Source: Faecalibacterium sp. HTF-F (GTDB lineage: Bacteria > Bacillota > Clostridia > Oscillospirales > Ruminococcaceae). Taken from it: a stretch of 64,000 bases of DNA. The DNA is taken from contig NZ_CP094473.1 of assembly GCF_023347535.1 (NCBI RefSeq), positions 2,356,001 through 2,420,000 on the forward strand. Direction: 5' to 3'. Positions 8,195-17,631 of the stretch are shown here, in pieces; positions within the stretch are counted from its first letter, which is position 1; each line of letters begins with the position of its first letter. The translations under genes were made by a program, and so were the position numbers. The notes under the pieces were generated by a model. It saw only the letters and a list, made by a program, of their open reading frames with translations, ran no database searches and had not been told where the DNA came from.

Positions 8195-9582
8195 CAGAAG
8201 TCGATTTCCTCAAGGCGCAGCAGCGCGATGATATAGATCTTTACGGCTTCCAGCAGCTTGTCGATGGGTGCAGCTTCGTTTGCACCGTGCATCGGGCCGC
8301 CGAACTCCGGCAGCGGCAGGTCCACATGCTCGGGGCCGAAGCTGACAGCATAGGGGAAGTGGCGGGCATAGGTGCCGCCGCCCATGGTGAAGGGCTTGGC
8401 GTTCTCGCCGGTGACCTCATTGTAGGTGTTGATGCAGGCCTGAATGGCGGGGCTGTCGGCTTCAATATAGAAGGGCTCGGCAGCGGTCACATCGCGCAGC
8501 TCAGCGCCGTCGCCCAGTGCGGCACGGATCTGCTCGGTCATCTTTTTGCCATTGGTGCAGGTGGGGAAGCGGCTGTCCATGGTCTGGAAAATGCGGCCAT
8601 CTTCCATGTAGATGCGGCCGCCGATCACGGTCAGCGGGCCAAAGGGGCCATCGGCGCAGTTGATGCCCAGACCCTCACCGGCAGTAGAAGCGTGCAGCTT
8701 GCGCACAGCCTCCAGATAGGTGCGCTCGGTCTCATTGCACAGGCCGTTGTCCAGCAGGTAGTTCACCACCAGACCAATGGCGTTCACGGTGCCCTGCGGC
8801 ATGGCTGCGTGGCCGGACTTGCCCCAACCGCGGATGCGCACGCCGTCGCCTTCCGGTTCCAGCGTGATGTTGGGGGCATTCTTCAGCTTGGAGATGTCAG
8901 TCCTGACCAGTGCACTTGCACGGTCGGGCACGGCATTGTTTGCCACGCCGCCCTCGATCTCCACGATGACGCCGTTGCACACCGGGCTGACGATCTTGGC
9001 ACCGAACAGGCCCTTCTCGCCGTTGCACACCGGGAACTCGGCATCCGGGGTGAAGCAGAAGGCCGGAGCCGGGTAGTTTTTGAGGTAGTAGTCCACATCC
9101 TGCATGTGGGTCTCCTCGTTGGTACCCGCCAGTGCGCGGATGGGGTAGCGCAGCTCATAGCCCTGCTCCTTGAGGAACTTCAGGGCATACAGGGTAGCCA
9201 CCATGGGACCCTTATCGTCAGCCACGCCGCGGCCCAGCAGCCAGCCGTCCTGAACGCGCATGGTGAAGGGGTCTGCCGTCCAGCCGTTGCCCACGGGCAC
9301 CACATCCACATGGCAGATGGTTGCCAGATACTTCTCGGGATCCTTGCCGGCCAGCTCTGCATAGCCGATGTAGTTCTCGCAGTTGCGGGTGGCAAGACCC
9401 ATGCCTGCAGCCAGCTCCAGCGTCTTGTCCAGTGCGGCACGGGGGCCTGCGCCATAGGGTGCACCCTCTTCCGGGGTGCCCTCCACGCTGTTGACAGCCA
9501 CCAGTGCGGCGATATCCTTCAGCAGCTGTTCCTTGTTTTGCGCAATATATGCGTCGATTTTCTGATTCAGTGCCTGATCCAT
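8194..9582 (-). CDS. M20 family dipeptidase (PepV/Sapep type)
   Basis: This 462-residue zinc peptidase of the M20 family probably cleaves dipeptides in the cytoplasm. Motifs in order are TICHVDVVPVGNGW (metal His and catalytic Asp), GRGVADDKGPMVATL (bridging Asp), AGTNEETHMQD (catalytic Glu then metal Glu), a Sapep-like lid domain, and MGGGTYARHFPYAVSFG near the C terminus. The ATG at 9582 is chosen because GGAAAGGA lies about 11 bases upstream and the N terminus (MDQALNQKIDAYI) matches the family; the ORF upstream of it is non-homologous. Confidence 0.88.
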   Translation of the reverse strand: MDQALNQKIDAYIAQNKEQLLKDIAALVAVNSVEGTPEEGAPYGAGPRAALDKTLELAAGMGLATRNCENYIGYAELAGKDPEKYLATICHVDVVPVGNGWTADPFTMRVQDGWLLGRGVADDKGPMVATLYALKFLKEQGYELRYPIRALAGTNEETHMQDVDYYLKNYPAPAFCFTPDAEFPVCNGEKGLFGAKIVSPVCNGVIVEIEGGVANNAVPDRASALVRTDISKLKNAPNITLEPEGDGVRIRGWGKSGHAAMPQGTVNAIGLVVNYLLDNGLCNETERTYLEAVRKLHASTAGEGLGINCADGPFGPLTVIGGRIYMEDGRIFQTMDSRFPTCTNGKKMTEQIRAALGDGAELRDVTAAEPFYIEADSPAIQACINTYNEVTGENAKPFTMGGGTYARHFPYAVSFGPEHVDLPLPEFGGPMHGANEAAPIDKLLEAVKIYIIALLRLEEIDF

Positions 9583-9710
9583 GATCTTATCGTTCCTTTC
9601 CGTCCGGCAGCTTTGCGCCGCCGGTTCCAAAACACTTTTTTATTTTAGCATACTCGGCGGCAAAATGCCATTGTCAATTGTTGTTCTTTGCCGGAACACA
9701 GTCTTTTTTC

Positions 9711-10196
9711 TCAGCCCACCGAGAACAGGGTGCTCAGCGCACCCAGCAGGCCCGCGCTGGCCAGACCCATGATGATGCCCGCCAGCAGCACGCCGCCCAT
9801 GCAGGCCTTGACCACGTCCTTGAACTTCATATCCAGGATCGAGCCTGCCAGCGTCCCGGTCCACGCGCCGGTGCCCGGCAGCGGGATGCCCACGAACAGC
9901 AGCAGCGCCACCTCAAGGCCGCGGCCCGCCTTGGCTTCCAGTGCGCGGCCGCCTTTTTCGCCTTTGACGATGCAGAACTTGCAGATGGGCCCGATGAGGG
10001 GCTTATGGTAGCCCCAGATCAGAAATTTGCGTGCAAACAGATAGATGAACGGCACCGGGATCATGTTGCCCACCACGCACACCAGATAGGTGGGCAGGAT
10101 GGGCAGGCCCATGCCAAGCCCGATGGGGATGGCACCGCGCAGTTCAATGAGCGGCACCATGGAAACGAAAAATACCAGCAGATAGCTTTTGAGCAT
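9711..10196 (-). CDS. small multidrug export-type membrane protein (COG2426)
   Basis: This 161-residue integral membrane protein has about four hydrophobic segments: YLLVFFVSMVPLIELRGAIP at the N terminus, then LPTYLVCVVGNMIPVPFIYL, VALLLFVGIPLPGTGAWTGT and ACMGGVLLAGIIMGLASAGL. The ELRGAIP and GIPLPGTGAWTG motifs identify the COG2426/Sm_multidrug_ex family. Substrates are not established. It follows xthA by 54 bases and may be cotranscribed. Confidence 0.8.
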   Translation of the reverse strand: MLKSYLLVFFVSMVPLIELRGAIPIGLGMGLPILPTYLVCVVGNMIPVPFIYLFARKFLIWGYHKPLIGPICKFCIVKGEKGGRALEAKAGRGLEVALLLFVGIPLPGTGAWTGTLAGSILDMKFKDVVKACMGGVLLAGIIMGLASAGLLGALSTLFSVG

Positions 10197-10210
10197 AGAG
10201 TCTCCTTTTC

Positions 10211-10244
10211 CCTGCTCTTTTCGGGAGAGCAGGCGTTTTTTTTT
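10211..10244 (+). terminator. terminator-like hairpin pointing against the local genes
   Basis: CCTGCTCT (10211-10218) pairs with AGAGCAGG (10226-10233), followed on the plus strand by CG and nine T. Both neighbouring genes are on the minus strand, where the hairpin is preceded by A9 and not followed by T. It would therefore stop antisense plus-strand transcription only. Confidence 0.5.
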
Positions 10245-10249
10245 ACAGG

Positions 10250-11002
10250 TTACAGGTCAATGTCCAGCTCCACCGGGCAGTGGTCCGAGCCGAAGATCTC
10301 GTTGTGGATCTCTGCCGCCCGGATCCTGTCGGCGATGCGGCGGGATACGATAAAGTAGTCGATGCGCCAGCCCGCGTTCTTTTCCCGGGCATGGAAGCGG
10401 TAGCTCCACCAGCTGTACTTCACCTCGTCCGGGTGCAGCACACGGAAGCTGTCGGCAAAACCGGCATCCAGCAGCTCGGTCATTTTTCCGCGTTCCTGAT
10501 CGGTGAAACCTGCGCTCATGCGGTTGGTCTTTGCATTTTTGATGTCGATCTCCGTATGGGCCACGTTCAGGTCCCCGCACAGGATCACCGGCTTTTTCGC
10601 ATCCAGCGCCAGCAGGTAGGCGCGGAAGGCGTTCTCCCATTCCATGCGGTAGTCCAGACGCTTCAGCCCGTCCTGACTGTTGGGGGTGTAGCAGTTCACC
10701 AGCCAGAACGCCGGGTATTCCAGCGTCAGCACCCGGCCCTCGTGGTCGTGCTCCTCGATGCCGATGCCGGTGGTCACGGCCAGCGGCTGCTCACGGCACC
10801 AGCAGGCCGTGCCGGAGTAGCCCTTTTTCTCTGCGGAATAGGTGTACTCCGTGTAGCCCTCCGGGGCAAAATCTGCCTGTCCCGGCTGCATCTTGGTCTC
10901 CTGCACCGAAAAGATATCGGCGTCCAGCTGCGCAAAGCTCTCGGCAAAGCCGTGGGTCAGGCAGGCGCGCAGACCGTTGACATTCCAGCTGATCAGTTTC
11001 AT
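10250..11002 (-). CDS. xthA: exonuclease III / AP endonuclease
   Basis: This 250-residue member of the EEP nuclease fold repairs abasic sites in DNA. Motifs in order are SWNVNGLRA (Asn), VQETKMQ (metal Glu), CGDLNVAHTEID (catalytic Asp/Asn), KYSWWSYR, GWRIDYFIVS and the terminal FGSDHCPVELD (Asp-His). The ATG at 11002 is the family start and lies 16 bases after the restored MATE stop (11019-11021); the frameshifted MATE frame happens to run straight into it without a stop. Confidence 0.95.
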   Translation of the reverse strand: MKLISWNVNGLRACLTHGFAESFAQLDADIFSVQETKMQPGQADFAPEGYTEYTYSAEKKGYSGTACWCREQPLAVTTGIGIEEHDHEGRVLTLEYPAFWLVNCYTPNSQDGLKRLDYRMEWENAFRAYLLALDAKKPVILCGDLNVAHTEIDIKNAKTNRMSAGFTDQERGKMTELLDAGFADSFRVLHPDEVKYSWWSYRFHAREKNAGWRIDYFIVSRRIADRIRAAEIHNEIFGSDHCPVELDIDL

Positions 11003-11018
11003 GCTGTACTCCTTTATG

Positions 11019-12394
11019 TTATGCGTGATATTTGTTCTTCCATACACCGCTGCGGAAGCGGATGACAAAGCAGGTGACACGGCACATCCAGTCGATGACC
11101 ATGGCGATCCATACGCCCACGGCACCCCAGCCCATCCGCACGCAGAGCAGATAGCTGAAGCCAAGCCGCCACACGGCATGCTCAGAATGGACACGAGCAT
11201 GGTGAATTTCACATCATTGGCGGCGCGCAGTGCGTTGGGCAGCACAAAGGACAGGGTCCACAGCAGGATGGCAAAGCCCGCGTGGATGCGCACCAGTGTC
11301 TCAGAAAGCACCATCGTCTCACCGGACAGCGCATAGATGCCGATGAGCTTATGCAAAAACAGCAGGATGGCACCGTTGGAAAGGCCCATTGCAATGTAGG
11401 ACCACAGGGAGAGCTTGCGGGTGTAGTAGACTGCCTGCTCGCTGTCTCCCGCGCCCACACAGCGGCCCACCACCGTGATCATGGCAAGGCTGAGGGCCTT
11501 GCCGGGGATGACGCCCATGCCGTCCAGATTGTTTGCCACCGCGTTGGCCGCGATCTGCACCGTGCCGAAGGTGGAGATCATGCTCACCACCAGAATGCGT
11601 CCGGCCTCGAACAGGCTGTTCTCGAATGCAGAGGGGATGCCGATGCCCAGAATGCGCCGGGTCATCCTTGCGTCCAGACGGGTGGTCTTTGGCACCGTGA
11701 GGGCGTTGCCCTTCTGGTAGCATCTGCGCAGGATGAGGAACGCCGCCACCACGCGGGACACCACGCTGGGCCATGCAACGCCGTCCACGCCCATTTTCAG
11801 GCCGAAGATGCACACTGCATTGCCCACGATATTGATGACATTCATCAAAAAGCTGATCTGCATGGAGATTTTAGAATTGCCCATGCTGCGGAACAGTGCC
11901 GCGCCGCCGTTATACAGTGCCAGAAACGGATAGCTGATGGCGATGATGCGCAGGTACAGCACGCTGGCGTCCAGCACATCGGCATCAATGGCACCGTAAA
12001 ACAGCCGGATCATGGGCCGGGCCAGAACAAAGCAGAATGCGCCCACCAGCAGCCCGAACAGACCGCTGAGCAGGATCAGCTGGCCAGAGCTCTCGTTGGC
12101 GCCCTTCTGCTCCCGTGCGCCCAGAAACTGGCTCACCACCACCGCGCCGCCAGTGGCCAGCGCCGCAAACAGCACGATGATAAGGTTGTTGATCATGTCC
12201 ACAAGGCTGACGCCCGAAATAGCCGCCTCGCCGCAGCGGGACACCATCATGGTATCGGCCATGCCGACGGTCACTTCCAGCAGCTGCTCCACCAGCAGCG
12301 GGCCGGTCAGCAGCAGCAGTTCCTTTTGTGTGAACAGCGGCCTCCGCCCTCCGAAGAGCGGCTTTTTTGTTCCGCTCACCGTCTGATTTTCCAT
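11019..12394 (-). pseudogene. MATE efflux transporter with a one-base frameshift near the 3' end
   Basis: From ATG at 12394 (AAAGGAG upstream) about 405 codons encode a normal multi-antimicrobial extrusion protein: TGPLLVEQLLEVTVGMADTM in TM1, repeated multi-pass segments and VVSQFLGAREQ. Near 11178 the frame changes. The other frame continues with VWRLGFSYLLCVRMGWGAVG and more MATE-like sequence to a TAA at 11019-11021, giving the family's usual length of about 457 residues. One missing base in ...AGCATG|CCGTGTGG... explains it. Unrepaired, the reading frame carries a nonsense tail and fuses in frame with exonuclease III. It could be a true lesion or an assembly error. Confidence 0.85.
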
Positions 12395-12481
12395 TGATAT
12401 GCTCCTTTCCCCCGTGCCGGGCCTCTTTTCCCCCGCACGCCGTCTGCCGCACACAGGGCAGACTCCCCATTGAATGTATCC

Positions 12482-12510
12482 ATCATAACACACAGGCCGA
12501 CGCTTGTAAA
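12482..12510 (-). promoter_or_regulatory. promoter of the MATE-xthA unit
   Basis: TTTACA (12505-12510), a 17-base spacer and TATGAT (12482-12487) on the minus strand, about 90 bases upstream of the MATE start. Confidence 0.7.
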
Positions 12511-12670
12511 GAACTGTCGTATCCTGTGTGTTTTTTGCGTGGCGTCCGGGGTGTTTCTGCTGCTTTTTGGGCTTGTTCGTCAGTTTGCCGGGAACTCTTC
12601 GTCAAATTTGTGCGTTCCTCCAAAAATGAGTTTTTTCGGACGTCTTTTGGTGAAAAATCAAAAAAAGGGC

Positions 12671-12728
12671 TTGTAATTTTATTTGAAAAGTGGTATGTTG
12701 TATCCAACAAAGCTGCAATGTTGGATAC
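12671..12728 (+). promoter_or_regulatory. plus-strand promoter with a downstream 10-bp palindrome
   Basis: TTGTAA (12671-12676), a 17-base spacer and TATGTT (12694-12699) are followed at once by GTATCCAACA (12700-12709) and its exact complement TGTTGGATAC (12719-12728). An ATG follows at 12729, opening a 58-residue ORF to 12905 with a hydrophobic middle but no ribosome binding site, and that ORF reads through the terminator at 12841-12883. The palindrome may be an operator or a 5' hairpin of a small transcript. Confidence 0.4.
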
Positions 12729-12840
12729 ATGAACTTCTCAGAGCGGTTTTTCGCTCATTATCGCGCTTTGTTCTTTATTTTTGCTATTTTCTTCATTTAC
12801 CTTCTTATCATTTACCCTGCCTGCCCCGCAAGGGGCAAGA

Positions 12841-12883
12841 AAAGCGATGACTCAACCTGCACGAGTCACCGCTTTTTCTTTTT
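12841..12883 (+). terminator. intrinsic terminator in the 12.4-13.5 kb intergenic segment
   Basis: A 13-base arm (12841-12853) pairs with 12863-12875 with one A-C mismatch and is followed by a T-rich tract. Together with the promoter at 12671-12699 it would define a transcript of about 170 bases. Confidence 0.6.
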
Positions 12884-12907
12884 GTCTGTGCTATCGCAGG
12901 CCTAACC

Positions 12908-13015
12908 ATTTAAATGCCCTCCGTTTCACTCTGGGCATTTTCAGCGGAAAATTATTTTTTTATTGCAAACAAGCCAGCCCTGCGGAGCTGGCTTGTTTGC
13001 TTTTTCACAGAAAAA
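12908..13015 (+). repeat. gene-end hairpin element, copy 3
   Basis: Plus-strand copy. The stem is 12965-12980 with 12985-13000 (15 of 16 pairs, loop TGCG), and the arm reads GCAAACAAGCCAGCCC. The conserved TTCAGCGGAAAA and the TTTTTCACAGAAA tail are present. It starts right after the stop (12903-12905) of the doubtful 58-residue ORF. No other plus-strand gene ends here, and it converges with copy 4. Confidence 0.75.
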
Positions 13016-13097
13016 GTTGCTTCTTGTGCAGAGAGCGGTCGCGTGGACAGGTTTCATAGCTTTTATAAAAATCATCGCCGCCGGTGACGCTCCGCTG

Positions 13098-13376
13098 GGC
13101 CAGAGGCAGGGAGGGGTGTTTCGAGTCCCCCCTCCCTACCTCTGAACTCCACCCACCCCGCAACGAGAAAGGGGCTGCTCGCCCCTTTCAGACCCCAAAG
13201 CTGTTGGGCTCCATACAAAAAATCCAAGTCGCTCCGCTAAAGGATTTTTTGTGTTCCGCCAATTTTGAGTCGCTTGCGCGACGAAACGTAAGGGCAACAG
13301 CATATTTTCATGCTGACGCGAATGCTCCCGCAGGGAGCCAGCGTCAGCAAATACCGTTTGCCGTTACGACCTTTCC
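13098..13376. other. cluster of strong hairpins between copies 3 and 4
   Basis: This non-coding stretch contains several inverted repeats: a long G/C-rich hairpin at 13098-13146 with a TTTCGAGTCC loop; AAAGGGGC/GCCCCTTT near 13170-13190; CAAAAAATCC/GGATTTTTTG near 13216-13252; and a nested structure at 13287-13376 (outer CGTAA...TTACG, inner TGCTGACGC...GCGTCAGCA). No gene is seen. It may be a degraded repeat or a structured RNA. Confidence 0.45.
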
Positions 13377-13482
13377 CGTGAAAAAGCAAATCAGGAAGAT
13401 CCGCAGATCTTCCTGATTTGCAAATATTAAAAATAATTTTTCCGCTGATGATGGCGCAGCGCACGCGGAGCCATTTTAAATC
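13372..13482 (-). repeat. gene-end hairpin element, copy 4 (after folC)
   Basis: Minus-strand copy directly after the folC stop. The perfect 16-bp stem is 13386-13401 with 13406-13421 and has loop TGCG on the minus strand; the arm reads GCAAATCAGGAAGATC. Here the first small hairpin has also changed on both sides (ATGGC with GCCAT instead of ATGCCC with GGGCAT), a compensatory change. Confidence 0.8.
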
Positions 13483-13483
13483 T

Positions 13484-14758
<1,275 letters not shown>

Positions 14759-14823
14759 TGTAATGCCTCTTTTCGAGATCACTATTTTAGACGAATTTTT
14801 ATTTTTGCGGATACGGAAAACTT

Positions 14824-15336
14824 TTATTTCTTCACCATCTTCATCAGGGCACGGTTTTCCAGCAGGATGCGCAGCAGCACGGTGTTCACTGCAGCCAGGA
14901 TCAATGCATTGGGGATGCGCACGGCCAGCGTTGCCCACGGGTAGCCGTAGAAGATGCGCAGTGCCAGCGAGGTGATGACCACGGAACCCACAAAGTGTCC
15001 CAGCAGCACACTGATCTGCAGCCGCAGGCCGGTGCGCAGCTGGGGCAGCTTCTGCCATGCAAGCCCCGCCACCAGACCAATGGCACCTGCGCCCAGCGTG
15101 ATGAGCGGGTTGATGGCGTAGCCTGCCAGCACGCCGCCGATCATATCGGCCACAGCGCCCACGGCAAAGCCTGCTCCCGGGCCGAACAGCAGCGCTGCCA
15201 GCAGCACCGGCAGGCTGCCCAGATTGAACCGCACAAAGCCGGTGGAGATGCTCAGCACCCGGCTGAACACGATGCTCATTGCCACCAGCAGGGCCAGCAT
15301 GGTGAGCGTACGGACGGAATTTTTCGAGTTGTTCAT
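14824..15336 (-). CDS. folT: folate ECF transporter substrate-binding membrane subunit
   Basis: This 170-residue S component of an energy-coupling factor transporter has about six hydrophobic segments (LTMLALLVAMSIVFSRVLSI, LPVLLAALLFGPGAGFAVGA, LITLGAGAIGLVAGLAWQ, ISVLLGHFVGSVVITSLALR). The FNLGSLPVLLAALLFGPGAG block is typical of FolT. The start at 15336 follows AGGAGGACAG; longer in-frame reading upstream runs through the riboswitch and is not protein. The shared A/T modules are not in the window. Confidence 0.87.
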   Translation of the reverse strand: MNNSKNSVRTLTMLALLVAMSIVFSRVLSISTGFVRFNLGSLPVLLAALLFGPGAGFAVGAVADMIGGVLAGYAINPLITLGAGAIGLVAGLAWQKLPQLRTGLRLQISVLLGHFVGSVVITSLALRIFYGYPWATLAVRIPNALILAAVNTVLLRILLENRALMKMVKK

Positions 15337-15383
15337 ATCAACTGTCCTCCTTGCAAAAGGAATACCGGGTGGGCAGTCTGCAC

Positions 15384-15428
15384 AAACAAAAACGCCCTCC
15401 CTGTGACAAACCGCACAAAGGAGGGCGT
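15384..15428 (-). terminator. riboswitch-controlled terminator ahead of folT
   Basis: A perfect 9-bp stem (arms 15420-15428 and 15392-15400 read on the minus strand) is followed by TTTTTG and TTTG. It lies 60 bases after the aptamer and 48 bases before the folT start, the usual place for an expression-platform terminator. Confidence 0.8.
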
Positions 15429-15489
15429 GAATCCAACAACTTTCACTTCCGGGCGGGACGCAAGCCGTCTCGCCTGCACCCAAGTCCAT

Positions 15490-15590
15490 GCAGCAGCGGG
15501 ATGCAGACCATGCACCGCGGGTACACCTTCGTCCACAGCACAACTCCCCGTTGATGCGGCACTTAACGCACATGGTCTTACTCTGTTGAT
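15490..15590 (-). ncRNA. tetrahydrofolate (THF) riboswitch aptamer
   Basis: The minus-strand leader holds the conserved core GCGTTAAGTG (15569-15560) and, near its 3' end, CGCGGTGCATGGTC followed by TGCATCC. GACCATG pairs with CATGGTC. These are the hallmarks of the THF-I class found upstream of folT in Clostridia. Its position between a strong promoter and a terminator, ahead of folT-folC, supports the call. Confidence 0.88.
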
Positions 15591-15596
15591 GGCTTT

Positions 15597-15625
15597 ATTA
15601 TAGTCTTTTTTCTGCGGCCTTGCAA
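15597..15625 (-). promoter_or_regulatory. promoter of the folT-folC operon
   Basis: TTGCAA (15620-15625), a 17-base spacer and consensus TATAAT (15597-15602) on the minus strand. The predicted start at about 15590 coincides with the beginning of the riboswitch. Confidence 0.8.
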
Positions 15626-15711
15626 CCATATCAATGGATAACTTTGCTAAAACGCAGCACCAATTTTTAGCAGTTGTGCATAGCATCTGCCGGGTTTTGG
15701 CCTGTATCCTC

Positions 15712-15740
15712 TTTTCATTTGCCGCATAACGTGGTAAGAT
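15712..15740 (+). promoter_or_regulatory. promoter of the M3 peptidase gene
   Basis: TTTTCA (15712-15717), a 17-base spacer and TAAGAT (15735-15740) preceded by TGG. It lies 50 bases before the start codon. Confidence 0.55.
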
Positions 15741-15789
15741 GAGTTTAACCTTAAATATGGAGTTTTCTCCCGGAAAGGAATGTTTCCCG

Positions 15790-17481
15790 ATGAAATTCAA
15801 CGAAATGACCTATACCCGCCCGGACATCGATGCCCTGCTGGCCCGGTGCAGGGAGCTGGCCGCAAAGGCCGCTGCCGCACCGGACGGCGATGCCCTTGTC
15901 CGGCTCTACTATGAGCAGAGCGAAGCCTTTGCGGAGTACAACACCGCCGCAAACCTTGCCAACATCCACTACACCTGCGACACCCGCGACGCTTACTGGA
16001 AGGCCGAGCAGGACTTCTTTGATGCCAACGGCCCCGCCGTGACCAACGCCAGCGTGGAGATCAGCCGGGCATTTCTGGCAAATCCCCATGTGGATGCCCT
16101 GACCGAAAAATTCGGCACCACCTGCGTGGCCGGCATGAAGAACGCCGTCCTCAGCATGGACGACCGCACCGTGGAGCTGCAGCAGCAGTTCAATGCTCTG
16201 GTGAGCCGCTACCAGCAGATCTACGGCGGCGCACTGGTGGAGCTGGACGGCAAACAGCTCACCATCCCCCAGCTGGGCCCCTACAAAGAAGATCTGGACC
16301 CCGCTGTGCGCCGTGCCGCCTATGAAGCCGAGGCCGGTTACTTTGACGCCCACCGCACCGAGCTGGACGAGCTGTACGGTCAGATCGTCCAGAACCTGAA
16401 TGCACAGGCCCGGGTGATGGGCTATCACGACTACAGCGAGCTCTCCTACGTCCGCATGAACCGCATCGGCTACGGCCCGGAGGAGATCCGGAAATTCCGC
16501 GATCAGGTCGCAAACGATGTGGTGCCTCAGCTGCAGAAGGTGATGGCCCTGCGCGCAAAGCGCACCGGCATCGCCCATCCCGCCTTTACCGACCTACCCA
16601 TTCTGTTCCGGGACGGCAACCCCAAGCCCATTCCCGGCTACAAAGCCCGTATGGATGCCGCCCGCACCATGTACCATGAGCTGAGCCCGGAAACCGCCGA
16701 GTTCATCGACTTTATGCAGGACAACGAGCTGTTCGATGTGGAGAGCCGCCCCGGCAAGATGTCCGGCGGCTATATGACCAGCCTGCCCAGCTACAAGGCC
16801 CCCTTCATCTTTGCCAACTGGAACGATACCTCCGGCGATGTGGACGTGCTGACCCACGAATGCGGCCATGCCTTTGAGGGCTATGTAGCCGAGCGTGACC
16901 CCGCCATCCCCGCCGATCTGGAATGCCCCGGCATGGAGAGTGCCGAGATCCACTCCATGGCCATGGAGTTCCTCACTGCGCCGTGGCATCATCTGCTGTT
17001 TGGCAAGGATACCGACAAATACGCCCTGCTGCACGCCGAGGACAGCTTCGTGTTCCTTGCCTATGGCTGTGAGGTGGACGAGTTCCAGCACATCATGTAC
17101 CAGAATCCGGACCTGACCCCCGATGAACGCAATGCCGAGTGGCTCAAGCTGGAAAAGAAATACCGCCCGTGGATCGATTTTGACAATCTGCCCTTCTATG
17201 GCCGGGGCGCAGGCTGGCAGCGCCAGCTGCACATTTATGAGTGTCCCTTCTATTATATCGACTACTGCCTGTCCACCATGGCCGCGCTGCAGTTCTTCCT
17301 GCTGAGCCTGACCGACCACAAGGATGCATGGGAGCGCTATCTGCGCCTTGTGCGCCGCGCCGGTACGGCCAGCTACACCGAGCTGCTGGAGACCGCCGGG
17401 CTGAAAGTTCCCTTTGAGGAGGGCAGCATCAAGGGCATTGCCCAGCAGATGACCGACTGGCTGGAAAACCATCAGGTATAA
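15790..17481 (+). CDS. M3 family oligoendopeptidase
   Basis: This 563-residue zinc metallopeptidase of the PepF/M3 type degrades oligopeptides in the cytoplasm. The zinc site VLTHECGHAFEGY (HExxH) is near residue 355, with the third ligand region MESAEIHSMAMEFLT about 25 residues later. The C-terminal YECPFYYIDYCLSTMAALQF block is typical of M3B enzymes. The ATG at 15790 is preferred over the longer reading because GGAAAGGA lies upstream and the N terminus MKFNEMTYTRPD matches the family. No signal peptide is seen. Confidence 0.92.
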   Translation: MKFNEMTYTRPDIDALLARCRELAAKAAAAPDGDALVRLYYEQSEAFAEYNTAANLANIHYTCDTRDAYWKAEQDFFDANGPAVTNASVEISRAFLANPHVDALTEKFGTTCVAGMKNAVLSMDDRTVELQQQFNALVSRYQQIYGGALVELDGKQLTIPQLGPYKEDLDPAVRRAAYEAEAGYFDAHRTELDELYGQIVQNLNAQARVMGYHDYSELSYVRMNRIGYGPEEIRKFRDQVANDVVPQLQKVMALRAKRTGIAHPAFTDLPILFRDGNPKPIPGYKARMDAARTMYHELSPETAEFIDFMQDNELFDVESRPGKMSGGYMTSLPSYKAPFIFANWNDTSGDVDVLTHECGHAFEGYVAERDPAIPADLECPGMESAEIHSMAMEFLTAPWHHLLFGKDTDKYALLHAEDSFVFLAYGCEVDEFQHIMYQNPDLTPDERNAEWLKLEKKYRPWIDFDNLPFYGRGAGWQRQLHIYECPFYYIDYCLSTMAALQFFLLSLTDHKDAWERYLRLVRRAGTASYTELLETAGLKVPFEEGSIKGIAQQMTDWLENHQV

Positions 17482-17631
17482 GAAGCCGTTTTCATCCGCA
17501 CTGTACACCATCTGAACGGTCGTTTTGATGCATCTGAGGGTCGATTCATGCCGTTTTGCTGTCAGGAGCCGTAAAATCTGGTATGCTCTGGACAGAGAAA
17601 AAGCGTTTCTGTGAAGCGAAAGGAGATCCTT

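Noticed and set aside
10250..12493. A 747-residue MATE-exonuclease III fusion protein.
   Set aside because: The junction segment is nonsense, another frame restores the MATE end and its own stop, and exonuclease III has its own start and normal length.
12729..12905. A 58-residue ORF with a hydrophobic middle ending just before gene-end element copy 3.
   Set aside because: It has no ribosome binding site and reads through a good intrinsic terminator; kept only as a possibility in the notes on the region.
13098..13146. A tRNA-like T-arm (TTTCGAGTCC between G-rich and C-rich runs).
   Set aside because: It is the loop of one long hairpin; no D-arm, anticodon arm or acceptor stem can be drawn.
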